Part shown: positions 1-6,627 of the stretch, in pieces
Layout: each line of letters begins with the position of its first letter
Numbering within the stretch: position 1 is the first letter of the stretch
DNA from: NCED01 sp035493955
Lineage (GTDB): Bacteria > Pseudomonadota > Alphaproteobacteria > Caulobacterales > Caulobacteraceae
DNA: 64,000 nucleotides
NCBI GenBank assembly: GCA_035493955.1
Contig: DATJHI010000001.1
Coordinates: 1-64,000, forward strand
Reading direction: 5' to 3'
Position numbers and translations under genes: made by a program
Notes under the pieces: model-generated
Seen by the model: only the letters and a program-made list of their open reading frames with translations
Told to the model about the DNA's origin: nothing
Databases searched by the model: none

Positions 1-114
1 CGCCATTTCCGGTGATGCGCGATCGAGCCGGTATTCGGCTTGGGCCGTCGCCCCGCTGCAGGCCGCCAGTGCGCCGGCAAACACCAGAGCAGGTTTTGAA
101 ATTCTCGCCTTCAT
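1..114 (-). CDS. Exported protein, N-terminal fragment only
   Basis: Only the first 38 codons are inside the window; the gene runs off the left edge. The visible part starts at an ATG and reads as a signal peptide (basic MKAR start, Ala/Leu-rich core, an AAC that could be a lipobox cysteine, then AQA) followed by a mature start AEYRLD. That suggests a periplasmic or outer-membrane protein. It lies 24 bases downstream of the PepSY gene on the same strand, so the two are probably co-transcribed. The YxLD beginning faintly recalls YceI-type lipocalins, which often neighbour PepSY proteins, but 38 residues are not enough to assign a family. Confidence 0.55.
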   Translation of the reverse strand, partial: MKARISKPALVFAGALAACSGATAQAEYRLDRASPEMA

Positions 115-138
115 GGCGTCCTCCATGAAAAGCCGGTG

Positions 139-408
139 CTAGCGGGGAGTTATCTGCCCGCTGATGGCATCGACGTGAATTTCCTTTTCCCTGCCGCCCG
201 CCTGGTGAACTTCGATTTCCCACTTTCCGTCATCGAACTCGACTTCGGTGATTGCCCCGTAGTGGCGATCTTCCACGCTCTTGATGATCACCGACAGTGG
301 CTTGGCATTGGCGGGCGGCATCTCCTCGTGAAACCAGTCGGCCCGTGCGATCAGGGGCGAAGCGGCAAGGCCGCATATTGCTATGACGAAGCTGGAACGC
401 AGGCGCAT
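139..408 (-). CDS. PepSY-domain periplasmic protein
   Basis: An 89-residue exported protein. The ATG at 408 is chosen over an upstream in-frame ATG (444) because AAGGAG lies 6-7 bases before it and the product then begins with a clean signal peptide (MRLRSSF, hydrophobic core, ARA). The mature part has the PepSY layout: an N-terminal helix (LSVIIKSVED), a strand pair (GAITEVEFDDGKWEIEV) and the closing IHVDAISGQI, where PepSY domains typically carry V-DA-TG-I. PepSY proteins are small periplasmic modules, often encoded beside two-component systems of the QseBC/PmrAB type. Here the gene is divergent from such a pair, and a regulator-type box in its own orientation lies at 441-456. Its ligand is unknown. 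Confidence 0.8.
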   Translation of the reverse strand: MRLRSSFVIAICGLAASPLIARADWFHEEMPPANAKPLSVIIKSVEDRHYGAITEVEFDDGKWEIEVHQAGGREKEIHVDAISGQITPR

Positions 409-440
409 GCGTGTCTCCTTTTTCAGGCGTGCGTAACTTG

Positions 441-456
441 GCAAGCGCCGTTTAAG
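441..456 (-). promoter_or_regulatory. PmrA/QseB-like box facing the PepSY gene
   Basis: On the minus strand this reads CTTAA-N6-CTTGC, two half-sites with an 11-base period, the arrangement used by OmpR-family dimers. It lies 33 bases before the PepSY start codon. It is the weaker of three copies of the same motif in this region (others at 493-508 and 2828-2843); the second half-site departs from CTTAA at one position. Confidence 0.4.
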
Positions 457-492
457 GCAGAATTATCCGCAGCCGCTCACTTGTCGGGCCGG

Positions 493-508
493 CTTAAAAC
501 TGCCTTAC
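493..508 (+). promoter_or_regulatory. PmrA/QseB-like box before the response regulator gene
   Basis: CTTAA-N6-CTTAC with an 11-base period, about 100 bases before the regulator start. Positions 493-511 match 2828-2846 (before the DUF1259-cytochrome operon) at 17 of 19 bases. The form resembles the TTAA direct-repeat boxes of PmrA/BasR and QseB. An autoregulatory site of the neighbouring regulator is the simplest reading. Confidence 0.5.
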
Positions 509-608
509 AAATGGGCGCCGACAGTTCCCGAAAATCGGCTATCGTCAGAGGGCGGAAAAATGCCGCTGTGGCGCGAGCCAGAGGCGGTTTGCGGCTTGGT
601 CGGAACAT

Positions 609-1286
609 ATGCGGTTGTTGGTCGTCGAAGATGAAGCGCGGATCGCCGAACTGGTGCGCAGCGGCCTGATGCGCGCCGGTTTCACAGTCGATATAGCGGC
701 GACGGCTGCCGATGCTGTCGCGGCGCTGGAAGTGACCAACTATGACGCCGCCATTCTGGACCTGGGCCTGCCGGACGGCGATGGGTTGGATGTTCTTGCC
801 CGGGCGCGCCGGGCAGGACAGGCGATTCCTTTTCTGCTTTTGACGGCCCGCGACACGGTGGATGACCGCGTGCTGGGACTGAATGCCGGCGCAGACGACT
901 ATCTCATCAAGCCGTTCGCGATGGACGAGCTGGTTGCCCGCACCAAGGCCTTATTGCGCCGTCCTGGCCTGGCGCTGGGTGTGATGCTGGAAGCGGGCAA
1001 TATCGAATTCGATTCCGTTGGCCGCGAGGTCCGCGTTGCGGGTCAGCCATTGCCCCTGCCGCGGCGCGAGCTCGATGTGCTGGAGCATCTGCTCCGCCGG
1101 GCCGGGCGGGTGGTGCCCAAGACGGTGCTGGAAGACAAGCTGTACGGCCAGGATGAAGAATTGGAGTCCAATGCTATCCCTGTCCATGTCTCGCATCTGC
1201 GCCGCAAGCTGATCGCCGCGGGGGCTACACCGGAAATCCATACCATTCGGGGTGTCGGCTATCTCCTGGAGGAGAAAAACCGATGA
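609..1286 (+). CDS. OmpR-family two-component response regulator
   Basis: A 225-residue cytoplasmic DNA-binding response regulator. The receiver domain (about 1-115) has the acidic pocket VVEDE, the phosphoacceptor Asp51 in ILDLGLPDG, Thr79 (LLLTAR) and Lys101 (LIKPF). The C-terminal winged helix (about 130-222) ends with HVSHLRRKL and IRGVGYLL, typical of the QseB/PmrA/TctD group. The stop overlaps the start of the downstream kinase gene by four bases (ATGA), so the two are translationally coupled. Direct repeats of the type used by this regulator class occur before this gene, before the divergent PepSY gene and before the DUF1259-cytochrome operon, which makes those its likely targets. The signal is unknown. 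Confidence 0.93.
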   Translation: MRLLVVEDEARIAELVRSGLMRAGFTVDIAATAADAVAALEVTNYDAAILDLGLPDGDGLDVLARARRAGQAIPFLLLTARDTVDDRVLGLNAGADDYLIKPFAMDELVARTKALLRRPGLALGVMLEAGNIEFDSVGREVRVAGQPLPLPRRELDVLEHLLRRAGRVVPKTVLEDKLYGQDEELESNAIPVHVSHLRRKLIAAGATPEIHTIRGVGYLLEEKNR

Positions 1287-2641
1287 GAGGCTGGCCTCGT
1301 TCGCTGCAGGGACAATTGGCGCTGCGCCTCGCGATTGTCTTTTTTGTTGTTTCAGCGGCCGGCATCGGGCTTTTGCTGTGGCAGGGCTCGGAAGCGGCCG
1401 ATAGCTTTGGCCTGGAAGTGCTGCGCCATCGCACCAGTGAGCTTGCACAGCATCTTGCACGCGGGCCCGATGGCGGTGCGGCCTTGAAGCTGCCGCCGGG
1501 TCTGGCCCGTCTTTATAGCGAGACGCAGACTTCCAATCTTTATGTGATCCGAACCGGCGCCGGCCAGGTACTGACGAATGAAAAGGATTTCGCCGACCTG
1601 GTGGCGCATTGGAGCATTGACCGCACGCCCCGCAATTTCCGCACCGAGGAGTTTGGCGTACGGCAGGACGATTATTACGGATTGACGGTTACTGAGGATT
1701 CGCCAGTCGGACCTGTCGCCGTTGTCGTCGCGCATTCTTCGGATGCCGATGCGATGGCGGTGGCGATGCTGGAATTCTTCGCCCGGCGTATCGCCTGGAT
1801 GATTCCGCTTTTTGCCTTGGTCACACTGGCCATCGGCGCCTGGAGCATCCGCGCCGGCTTGCGGCCGCTGGCGGCAATCTCGCGCCGCGCGGCCCAGATC
1901 GATCCCCGTTCTGCGGATGTCCGGCTGCCGACCGAGGGCCTGCCGTCCGAATTGTTGCCGCTGGTCAATGCCGTGAACCTGGCCGTGGCCCGCCTGCAGG
2001 AGGGCTTTGCCATCCAGCGCCGCTTCACGGCAAATGCGGCGCATGAGTTGCGGACCCCTCTGACGATGCTGACGGCGGGGCTGGACGAACTGTCCGACGG
2101 GCCATCGGTGACCAAACTGCGCGCCGATGTGGCGCGCATGAACCGCCTGGTTGCGCAGCTTTTGCGGGTCGCGCGTTTGGACGCGGTGCCCGTCAATGTC
2201 AGCGCGCGAGTCGATCTTGGCCAGGTGGCGGCCCAGGTCGTCGAATATCTGGCGCCCTGGGCGATCGCCCAGGGGCGGACCATCGGTCTGGACGCACCCG
2301 GTCAACCGGTGATTGTGACCGGCAATGCCGAGGAAATGTCCGATGCCGTACGCAATATCGTGGAGAATGCGGTGTTGCACACGCCCGAGGGAACCGAAGT
2401 GACGGTCGGCGTTTCGCCCGATGGCGCTGTCATCGTCAATGATCAGGGGCCAGGTGTCCCGGCGGAAGAAAGATCGAACATCTTTCGCCGTTTCTGGCGC
2501 GGCAAAGGCGTGGTCACACCGGGCGCAGGCTTGGGCTTATCAATTGTTGCGGAAATTGTCCGCCTGCATGGCGGAACGGTGGAAGTGGACAACGCGCCCG
2601 GAGGGGGCGCCTCTTTCAAGCTCAGGTTCCGTCCGATCTGA
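1283..2641 (+). CDS. Membrane sensor histidine kinase, QseC/TctE type
   Basis: A 452-residue partner kinase of the preceding regulator. The first membrane segment lies at about residues 12-32 and the second near 170-190; they enclose a periplasmic sensor loop of about 135 residues. A HAMP-like linker follows, then the dimerisation/phosphoacceptor helix with His254 in AAHELRTPL. The ATPase part has the N box NIVENAVLHT and the G boxes DQGPGVP and GAGLGLSI, so all catalytic motifs are present. It is coupled to the regulator by an ATGA overlap. The lower GC here compared with the second half of the window applies to the whole 1-6.3 kb module. Confidence 0.93.
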   Translation: MRGWPRSLQGQLALRLAIVFFVVSAAGIGLLLWQGSEAADSFGLEVLRHRTSELAQHLARGPDGGAALKLPPGLARLYSETQTSNLYVIRTGAGQVLTNEKDFADLVAHWSIDRTPRNFRTEEFGVRQDDYYGLTVTEDSPVGPVAVVVAHSSDADAMAVAMLEFFARRIAWMIPLFALVTLAIGAWSIRAGLRPLAAISRRAAQIDPRSADVRLPTEGLPSELLPLVNAVNLAVARLQEGFAIQRRFTANAAHELRTPLTMLTAGLDELSDGPSVTKLRADVARMNRLVAQLLRVARLDAVPVNVSARVDLGQVAAQVVEYLAPWAIAQGRTIGLDAPGQPVIVTGNAEEMSDAVRNIVENAVLHTPEGTEVTVGVSPDGAVIVNDQGPGVPAEERSNIFRRFWRGKGVVTPGAGLGLSIVAEIVRLHGGTVEVDNAPGGGASFKLRFRPI

Positions 2642-2648
2642 TTGGTGG

Positions 2649-2727
2649 TCCGGTGTCGTGGTTTCGAAGTTCGCCACTTGATCGATGTCAGACGCCGGGC
2701 GAACTTCGAAACCAGAACAACACCGGA
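2649..2727. repeat. Palindromic repeat, copy 1
   Basis: Two arms, about 2649-2674 and 2698-2727, form a long imperfect inverted repeat built around TTTCGAAGTTCGCC and its complement and closed by CCGGTGT at the outer edge. The loop is about 23 bases. It starts a few bases after the kinase stop codon, so it could act as a transcript-end hairpin, but there is no T tract. The arm resembles that of the next palindrome (GTGTC...TTCGAAGTTCGC against GTGTC...TTCCGAAATTCGC), so the two look like diverged copies of one family. Confidence 0.6.
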
Positions 2728-2740
2728 ATCAACAATTTGC

Positions 2741-2812
2741 TAGTGTCCTCCGATTCCGAAATTCGCTCAAACCCGATACAGGGATCATGCGAATTTCGGA
2801 ATCGGGACACTA
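2741..2812. repeat. Palindromic repeat, copy 2
   Basis: The arms 2741-2766 and 2789-2812 are almost perfectly complementary (TAGTGTCC...CCGAAATTCGC), with a two-base insertion in the left arm and a 22-base loop. The sharp, nearly undecayed arms and the relation to copy 1 point to a REP- or MITE-like dispersed element rather than a regulatory site. No transposase is nearby. Confidence 0.6.
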
Positions 2813-2827
2813 GCCCGGCCTTTGCGC

Positions 2828-2843
2828 CTTAAAACTGGCTTAA
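2828..2843 (+). promoter_or_regulatory. PmrA/QseB-like box before the DUF1259-cytochrome operon
   Basis: CTTAA-N6-CTTAA, a perfect 11-base-period direct repeat, 150 bases before the DUF1259 start. It is 17/19 identical to the box before the response regulator gene. It implies that the adjacent two-component system controls this operon. Confidence 0.55.
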
Positions 2844-2867
2844 AAAGGCGGCTCCATGAATCGGGAA

Positions 2868-2950
2868 GGACAGGCAGTGTGCATCATCACGGCGCTATTG
2901 CCCCCCAAACCGCCCCGTTCGGGGTCCTGAGCCTTGCAAGCTGCCTGTCC
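2868..2950 (+). other. Structured leader region, 2868-2950
   Basis: GGACAGGCAG at 2868-2877 is perfectly complementary to 2941-2950 and encloses a smaller hairpin (CCCCG-TT-CGGGG, 2913-2924) and a self-complementary CTTGCAAG. The region lies between the predicted regulator box and the start codon, so it would be in the 5' leader of the DUF1259 mRNA. No known riboswitch is recognised. It could be a cis-acting element or a small RNA. Confidence 0.35.
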
Positions 2951-2992
2951 GCTTTGAATAGATTGTTCGAGTCCGATTTTTCGGAGGATACC

Positions 2993-3877
2993 ATGCTTAG
3001 GCTCTCATCCATCGTCATCGCCACTCTATTGGCGCTCGGCACTGCCACCGCGCAAGCCGCACCGGATTGGAATGCCGTGGCCAAAGCGCTGGGGAAGAGC
3101 GGCACGGGAATGCCTGGGGGCGTCTATCGTGTCGGCCTGCCGCGCAGCGACCTGCATGTGCAGTTGGGCGACATCGAACTGAAGCCCACCTTCGCGCTGG
3201 GCTCCTGGGTCGCCTTCGCGCCGATGGGCGAGGAGGCGATGGTGATGGGCGACCTGGTGCTGACCGAGGATGAGATCGAGCCGGTGATGAAGTCACTGTT
3301 GGACAATGGGATCGAAATCACCGCCTTGCACAATCATCTCTTCCATGCCGAGCCACCGACTTTCTATATGCATATCGGGGGCATGGGTAATCCGGTGAAC
3401 ATGGCCAACGCCATTCACACCGCGCTGCAATTGAGCAAGACGCCATTCACTGCCGCGCCGCCACCGGCCACGCCACCCGCCATCGATCTGGACACCGCGG
3501 CGATCGACACGGCGCTGAGCGCCAAGGGAATGATCGCAGGTGGCGTCTATCAGGTTGGCGTGCCGCGCGCCGAACCCTCCACGGCGATGGGCGTGGCCGT
3601 GACCGCTCCCCTGGGCGGGGCCGAGGCCATCAACTTCCAGCCCCTGGGTGGGGGCAGAGCTGCGATCACCGGCGACTTCATTCTGGCGGCCAAGGAGGTC
3701 AATCCGGTGCTGCGGGCCTTGAGGGGCCATGGGATCGATGTCACCGCCATCCACAATCACATGCTGGACGACCAGCCCCACATGTTCTTCGTTCATTTCT
3801 GGGCGCAGAACGATCTGGCTAAACTGCTGACCGGACTCAAGGCGGCCCTGGCGGAAATTGCGGTCGCAAAAAATTGA
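2993..3877 (+). CDS. Periplasmic protein with two DUF1259 (LppY/LpqO) domains
   Basis: A 294-residue exported protein. The ATG at 2993 is chosen because CGGAGG precedes it and a standard signal peptide follows (MLRLSSIVIATLLALG...AQA); an upstream in-frame extension would not encode a signal. The mature protein is two copies of the same domain, about 30-150 and 165-290. Each has the pattern GG-YQVG-PR, a central strand with D-(L/F)I or DLVL, and a histidine motif (ALHNH and AIHNH) followed by a second histidine strand (FYMHIGG, FFVHFWA). DUF1259 was named from mycobacterial LppY/LpqO lipoproteins and has no assigned activity. The paired HNH and H-F/H-I histidines could bind a metal, which is an inference. 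It begins an operon with a multiheme cytochrome. Confidence 0.85.
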   Translation: MLRLSSIVIATLLALGTATAQAAPDWNAVAKALGKSGTGMPGGVYRVGLPRSDLHVQLGDIELKPTFALGSWVAFAPMGEEAMVMGDLVLTEDEIEPVMKSLLDNGIEITALHNHLFHAEPPTFYMHIGGMGNPVNMANAIHTALQLSKTPFTAAPPPATPPAIDLDTAAIDTALSAKGMIAGGVYQVGVPRAEPSTAMGVAVTAPLGGAEAINFQPLGGGRAAITGDFILAAKEVNPVLRALRGHGIDVTAIHNHMLDDQPHMFFVHFWAQNDLAKLLTGLKAALAEIAVAKN

Positions 3878-3925
3878 ACCTCTATTGCAAGAAGCGGAAA
3901 TAAGACTTTGAAAAAGTGAGGGGAT

Positions 3926-5614
3926 ATGCCTGATCTGGAGCAACGCGCGCCACGGCGCGGCCTGACGGTTCTGTTGGTTCTTGTTCTTATGGCCATGGCC
4001 GGGGCGGCCTTCTATTTCGTTATTCTTCCCGGCCTGTCGGTGGCGCGCAACCAGCCTTCAAAGCTTGAGGTGGACGTGGCGACCTACCTGCTACGCCACA
4101 GCGTTCCCGCTTCGGCCAAGGCGATGGCCAACCCGCTGGGGGCGCATCCCGATCCGGCCGCGATTGCTGCGGGCCGCGAGCTGTTTACCAAGAAGTGCGA
4201 GACCTGTCATGGCTATGACGGGGGCGGACGCACCGAAATCGGGGGCAATGCCTTCCCACGCGTGCCGGCGCTGCGCCCGCTGCTCGTATCCATGAGCGAT
4301 GGCGAGATTTTCTATCATATCCGCAATGGCATCCGGAACACGGCGATGCCGGCCTGGGATTTCCCCGATGCCCAGGTCTGGCAACTGGTCTCTTATCTCC
4401 ATCACCTGCCGGTGGTGGCCGCACGCGAGCGGCAGGACATAGCCGGGCAACAGGCGGCGTCCGTGCTGGCCGCCCATTATGTCGGATCCAAGGCCTGCCA
4501 GTCCTGCCACCAGGATATCTATGCCCGCTGGCAGAAGACGGCGATGGCCAATGTCCTGCGCGATCCCAAGACCCATCCCGACGCCATTGCCGCCGACCCG
4601 GCCACGGCGCCCGAAGAGCTGCGCTTCAGCAAGGACGATGTCGCCTTCGTCTATGGCAGCAAATGGAAACAGCGCTATTGGAAGAAGTCGGGCGACACCT
4701 ATGTGCCGCTACTGGCGCAGTATAATTTCGAAACCAAGAAATGGTCGAAATACCATGTCCCCGACACCGGCGACTGGTGGGCGGTGCATTATCCCGATCC
4801 CAAGGGCGACAATTCCAATCGTCCCACCGCGCCTTTATGCGATGGCTGCCATTCGGTGGACTTCAATATCGACACCAAGCAACCGCATGAATGGAATGTC
4901 GGCTGCGAGACCTGCCACGGCGCGGGCAGCAACCATGTCGCCGCTCCCAAATTGTTCAACATCCTCAACCCGGCGCGGCAGAATTACGTCCAGGCCAATG
5001 ACACCTGTATCCAGTGCCATTCCCAGGGCCAGCCGCTGACCAATCCCATCAAGGGCCAGTATTATGACTGGGCGGTGGGCTATCACGCCGGGCTCAAGCT
5101 TTCGGATTACTGGAAACTGGAAGAACACAAACTGGGCGAGACCACCTTCACCCATTTCCCCGACGGCACCGCGCACAAGAACCGCATGCAGGGCAACGAT
5201 TTCGTCCAGAGCCTGATGTACAACCGCGACGTCACCTGTTTCTCCTGCCACGATCCGCATGGCACACAGAACGACGCCATGCTGCGCAGGCCGGTGAATG
5301 AGATCTGTTCCTCTTGCCACAGCGTCGGCAACCAGAACGGGCCGCACACCGCGACGCTGGAGGAGCACACGCATCACAAAGCAGGCAGCACCGGCAGCCA
5401 GTGCGTCGCCTGTCATATGCCCAAGATCTTGCCGGAACTGCCGGGCGGGCCGTTTGTCGCCACCCACAATTTCCACTTCATCACTCCGGCGCAGACCGAG
5501 GCCCAGAACATTCCGAACGCTTGCAACACCTGTCATAAGGACAAGGACACCAAATGGGCGGCCACACAGCTGGCCAGCTGGACGGATCATTCGATCTGGC
5601 GCATGCGGCAATGA
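3926..5614 (+). CDS. Membrane-anchored nine-heme cytochrome c
   Basis: 562 residues with nine CxxCH heme sites. One N-terminal membrane segment (about 15-35) anchors it facing the periplasm. Residues about 70-165 form a class I monoheme cytochrome c domain (CETCH at 91, with the candidate axial Met in NTAMPAW). The rest carries eight more sites: CQSCH, CDGCH, CETCH, CIQCH, CFSCH, CSSCH, CVACH and CNTCH, in the style of cytochrome c554-like or doubled-CxxCH proteins (YVGSKACQSCH opening, FSCHDPHG, ACHMPK). It has a good ribosome site (GAGGGG). No quinol oxidase or terminal reductase module is visible nearby, so donor and acceptor are unknown. It sits between a DUF1259 protein and an outer-membrane-like protein. 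Confidence 0.9.
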   Translation: MPDLEQRAPRRGLTVLLVLVLMAMAGAAFYFVILPGLSVARNQPSKLEVDVATYLLRHSVPASAKAMANPLGAHPDPAAIAAGRELFTKKCETCHGYDGGGRTEIGGNAFPRVPALRPLLVSMSDGEIFYHIRNGIRNTAMPAWDFPDAQVWQLVSYLHHLPVVAARERQDIAGQQAASVLAAHYVGSKACQSCHQDIYARWQKTAMANVLRDPKTHPDAIAADPATAPEELRFSKDDVAFVYGSKWKQRYWKKSGDTYVPLLAQYNFETKKWSKYHVPDTGDWWAVHYPDPKGDNSNRPTAPLCDGCHSVDFNIDTKQPHEWNVGCETCHGAGSNHVAAPKLFNILNPARQNYVQANDTCIQCHSQGQPLTNPIKGQYYDWAVGYHAGLKLSDYWKLEEHKLGETTFTHFPDGTAHKNRMQGNDFVQSLMYNRDVTCFSCHDPHGTQNDAMLRRPVNEICSSCHSVGNQNGPHTATLEEHTHHKAGSTGSQCVACHMPKILPELPGGPFVATHNFHFITPAQTEAQNIPNACNTCHKDKDTKWAATQLASWTDHSIWRMRQ

Positions 5615-5623
5615 TGGTGGGGC

Positions 5624-6331
5624 ATGGTTTCACGCAGCCTGGCCTTGTTGGTTTTGGGCGCTGTGGTATGGCCGCTGCCGGTTCTTGCCTATAGGCCTTT
5701 TGACTCCACCGATGCCGCGGTGGCGGACAAGGGCGGATTCGAAGCCGAACTCAGCCCTTTAAGCTATCGCCATGATGCCAACGGCGCGGCGTGGATCGCG
5801 CCGTCGGCACGCCTGAACTATGGCTTTGCGCAGGATTGGGAAGCCGTCCTGGAAGGGCAGGTGGAACATTTCTCGCGAGAGCGTCTGACGGAGGCGGCGC
5901 TTTCGTTAAAAGGCGTGCTGCGGCAGGGAAGTCTTCAGGAGAAAGAGGGCTGGAGCCTGGCGGCCGAAGGCTCGGTTCTGCTTCCGGGGATCGATGCGGA
6001 AGATGGTGCAGGATTGGAGTTGACCGGCATCGCCAGCCGGCGCTGGGATTGGGGCGCCATTCATATCAATGTCGCGGCCGAGCTATCCCGCGATCAAAAG
6101 CTGGGGACTTTTCTGGGCCTTATTCTGGAAGGTCCCGGTGATTGGCCTGTGCGGCCGGTCGCGGAAGTGAACTACCAGCGTGTCTTCCACACCGAGGAAG
6201 AAACCTCGGTGCTTTTGGGTGCGATCTGGGAGGTGAAGGACCACCTCGCCTTCGACCTGGGATTGCGTCACGCCTGGGTGAACAGCCGCCCCGACGAGCA
6301 GATACGGACAGGCCTGACATTCGCACTGTAG
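5624..6331 (+). CDS. Probable outer-membrane beta-barrel protein, unknown function
   Basis: 235 residues starting nine bases after the cytochrome stop, so part of the same operon. It has a signal peptide (MVSRSLALLVLGAVVWPLPVLA) and a mature part of alternating strands with aromatic/acidic ends (FEAELSPLSYRH, ARLNYGFAQDWEAVLEGQVEHF, HLAFDLGLRHAWV), ending in TGLTFAL; a C-terminal hydrophobic residue is typical of barrel proteins. It resembles small transporter- or MetA-like barrels annotated in proteobacteria, but no named family is recognised. If it is a porin, it could give the periplasmic cytochrome and DUF1259 protein access to an external substrate. Confidence 0.6.
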   Translation: MVSRSLALLVLGAVVWPLPVLAYRPFDSTDAAVADKGGFEAELSPLSYRHDANGAAWIAPSARLNYGFAQDWEAVLEGQVEHFSRERLTEAALSLKGVLRQGSLQEKEGWSLAAEGSVLLPGIDAEDGAGLELTGIASRRWDWGAIHINVAAELSRDQKLGTFLGLILEGPGDWPVRPVAEVNYQRVFHTEEETSVLLGAIWEVKDHLAFDLGLRHAWVNSRPDEQIRTGLTFAL

Positions 6332-6529
6332 CAGGCGGAAATTTCTCGACGATTCGCCGCGGTGGTGACCAAATTCCAAGTCCGGCCCGATTGATACAAA
6401 AGCGCTGCCAAAGCGTCATATAGCACCTGTAAATATGGGGCTTCGCGGCGCGACTTTCCCGCCACGCTTTTAAGGATTCACAGGCCCGCTTCGTCCGGCA
6501 AAAGCCGTTTCCGCAGCATCCGCGAAGCG

Positions 6530-6557
6530 TGTCACATATCTGTCATATAAACTTCAT
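6530..6557 (+). promoter_or_regulatory. Pho box before the porin-pstS operon
   Basis: TGTCA at 6530-6534, TGTCA at 6541-6545 and TTCAT at 6553-6557 form three PhoB half-sites with an 11-base period. CTGTCATA at 6540-6547 matches the Pho box consensus (CTGTCAT with an AT-rich spacer). It ends about 70 bases before the porin start. Both following genes are phosphate-uptake genes, which supports PhoB control under phosphate limitation. Confidence 0.7.
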
Positions 6558-6627
6558 CATCCCTTTAAACGACCCTGCGACAGCAACCGCGCGCGAATTG
6601 GCGCGGCTTCACAGAGGTATTGAGGAC

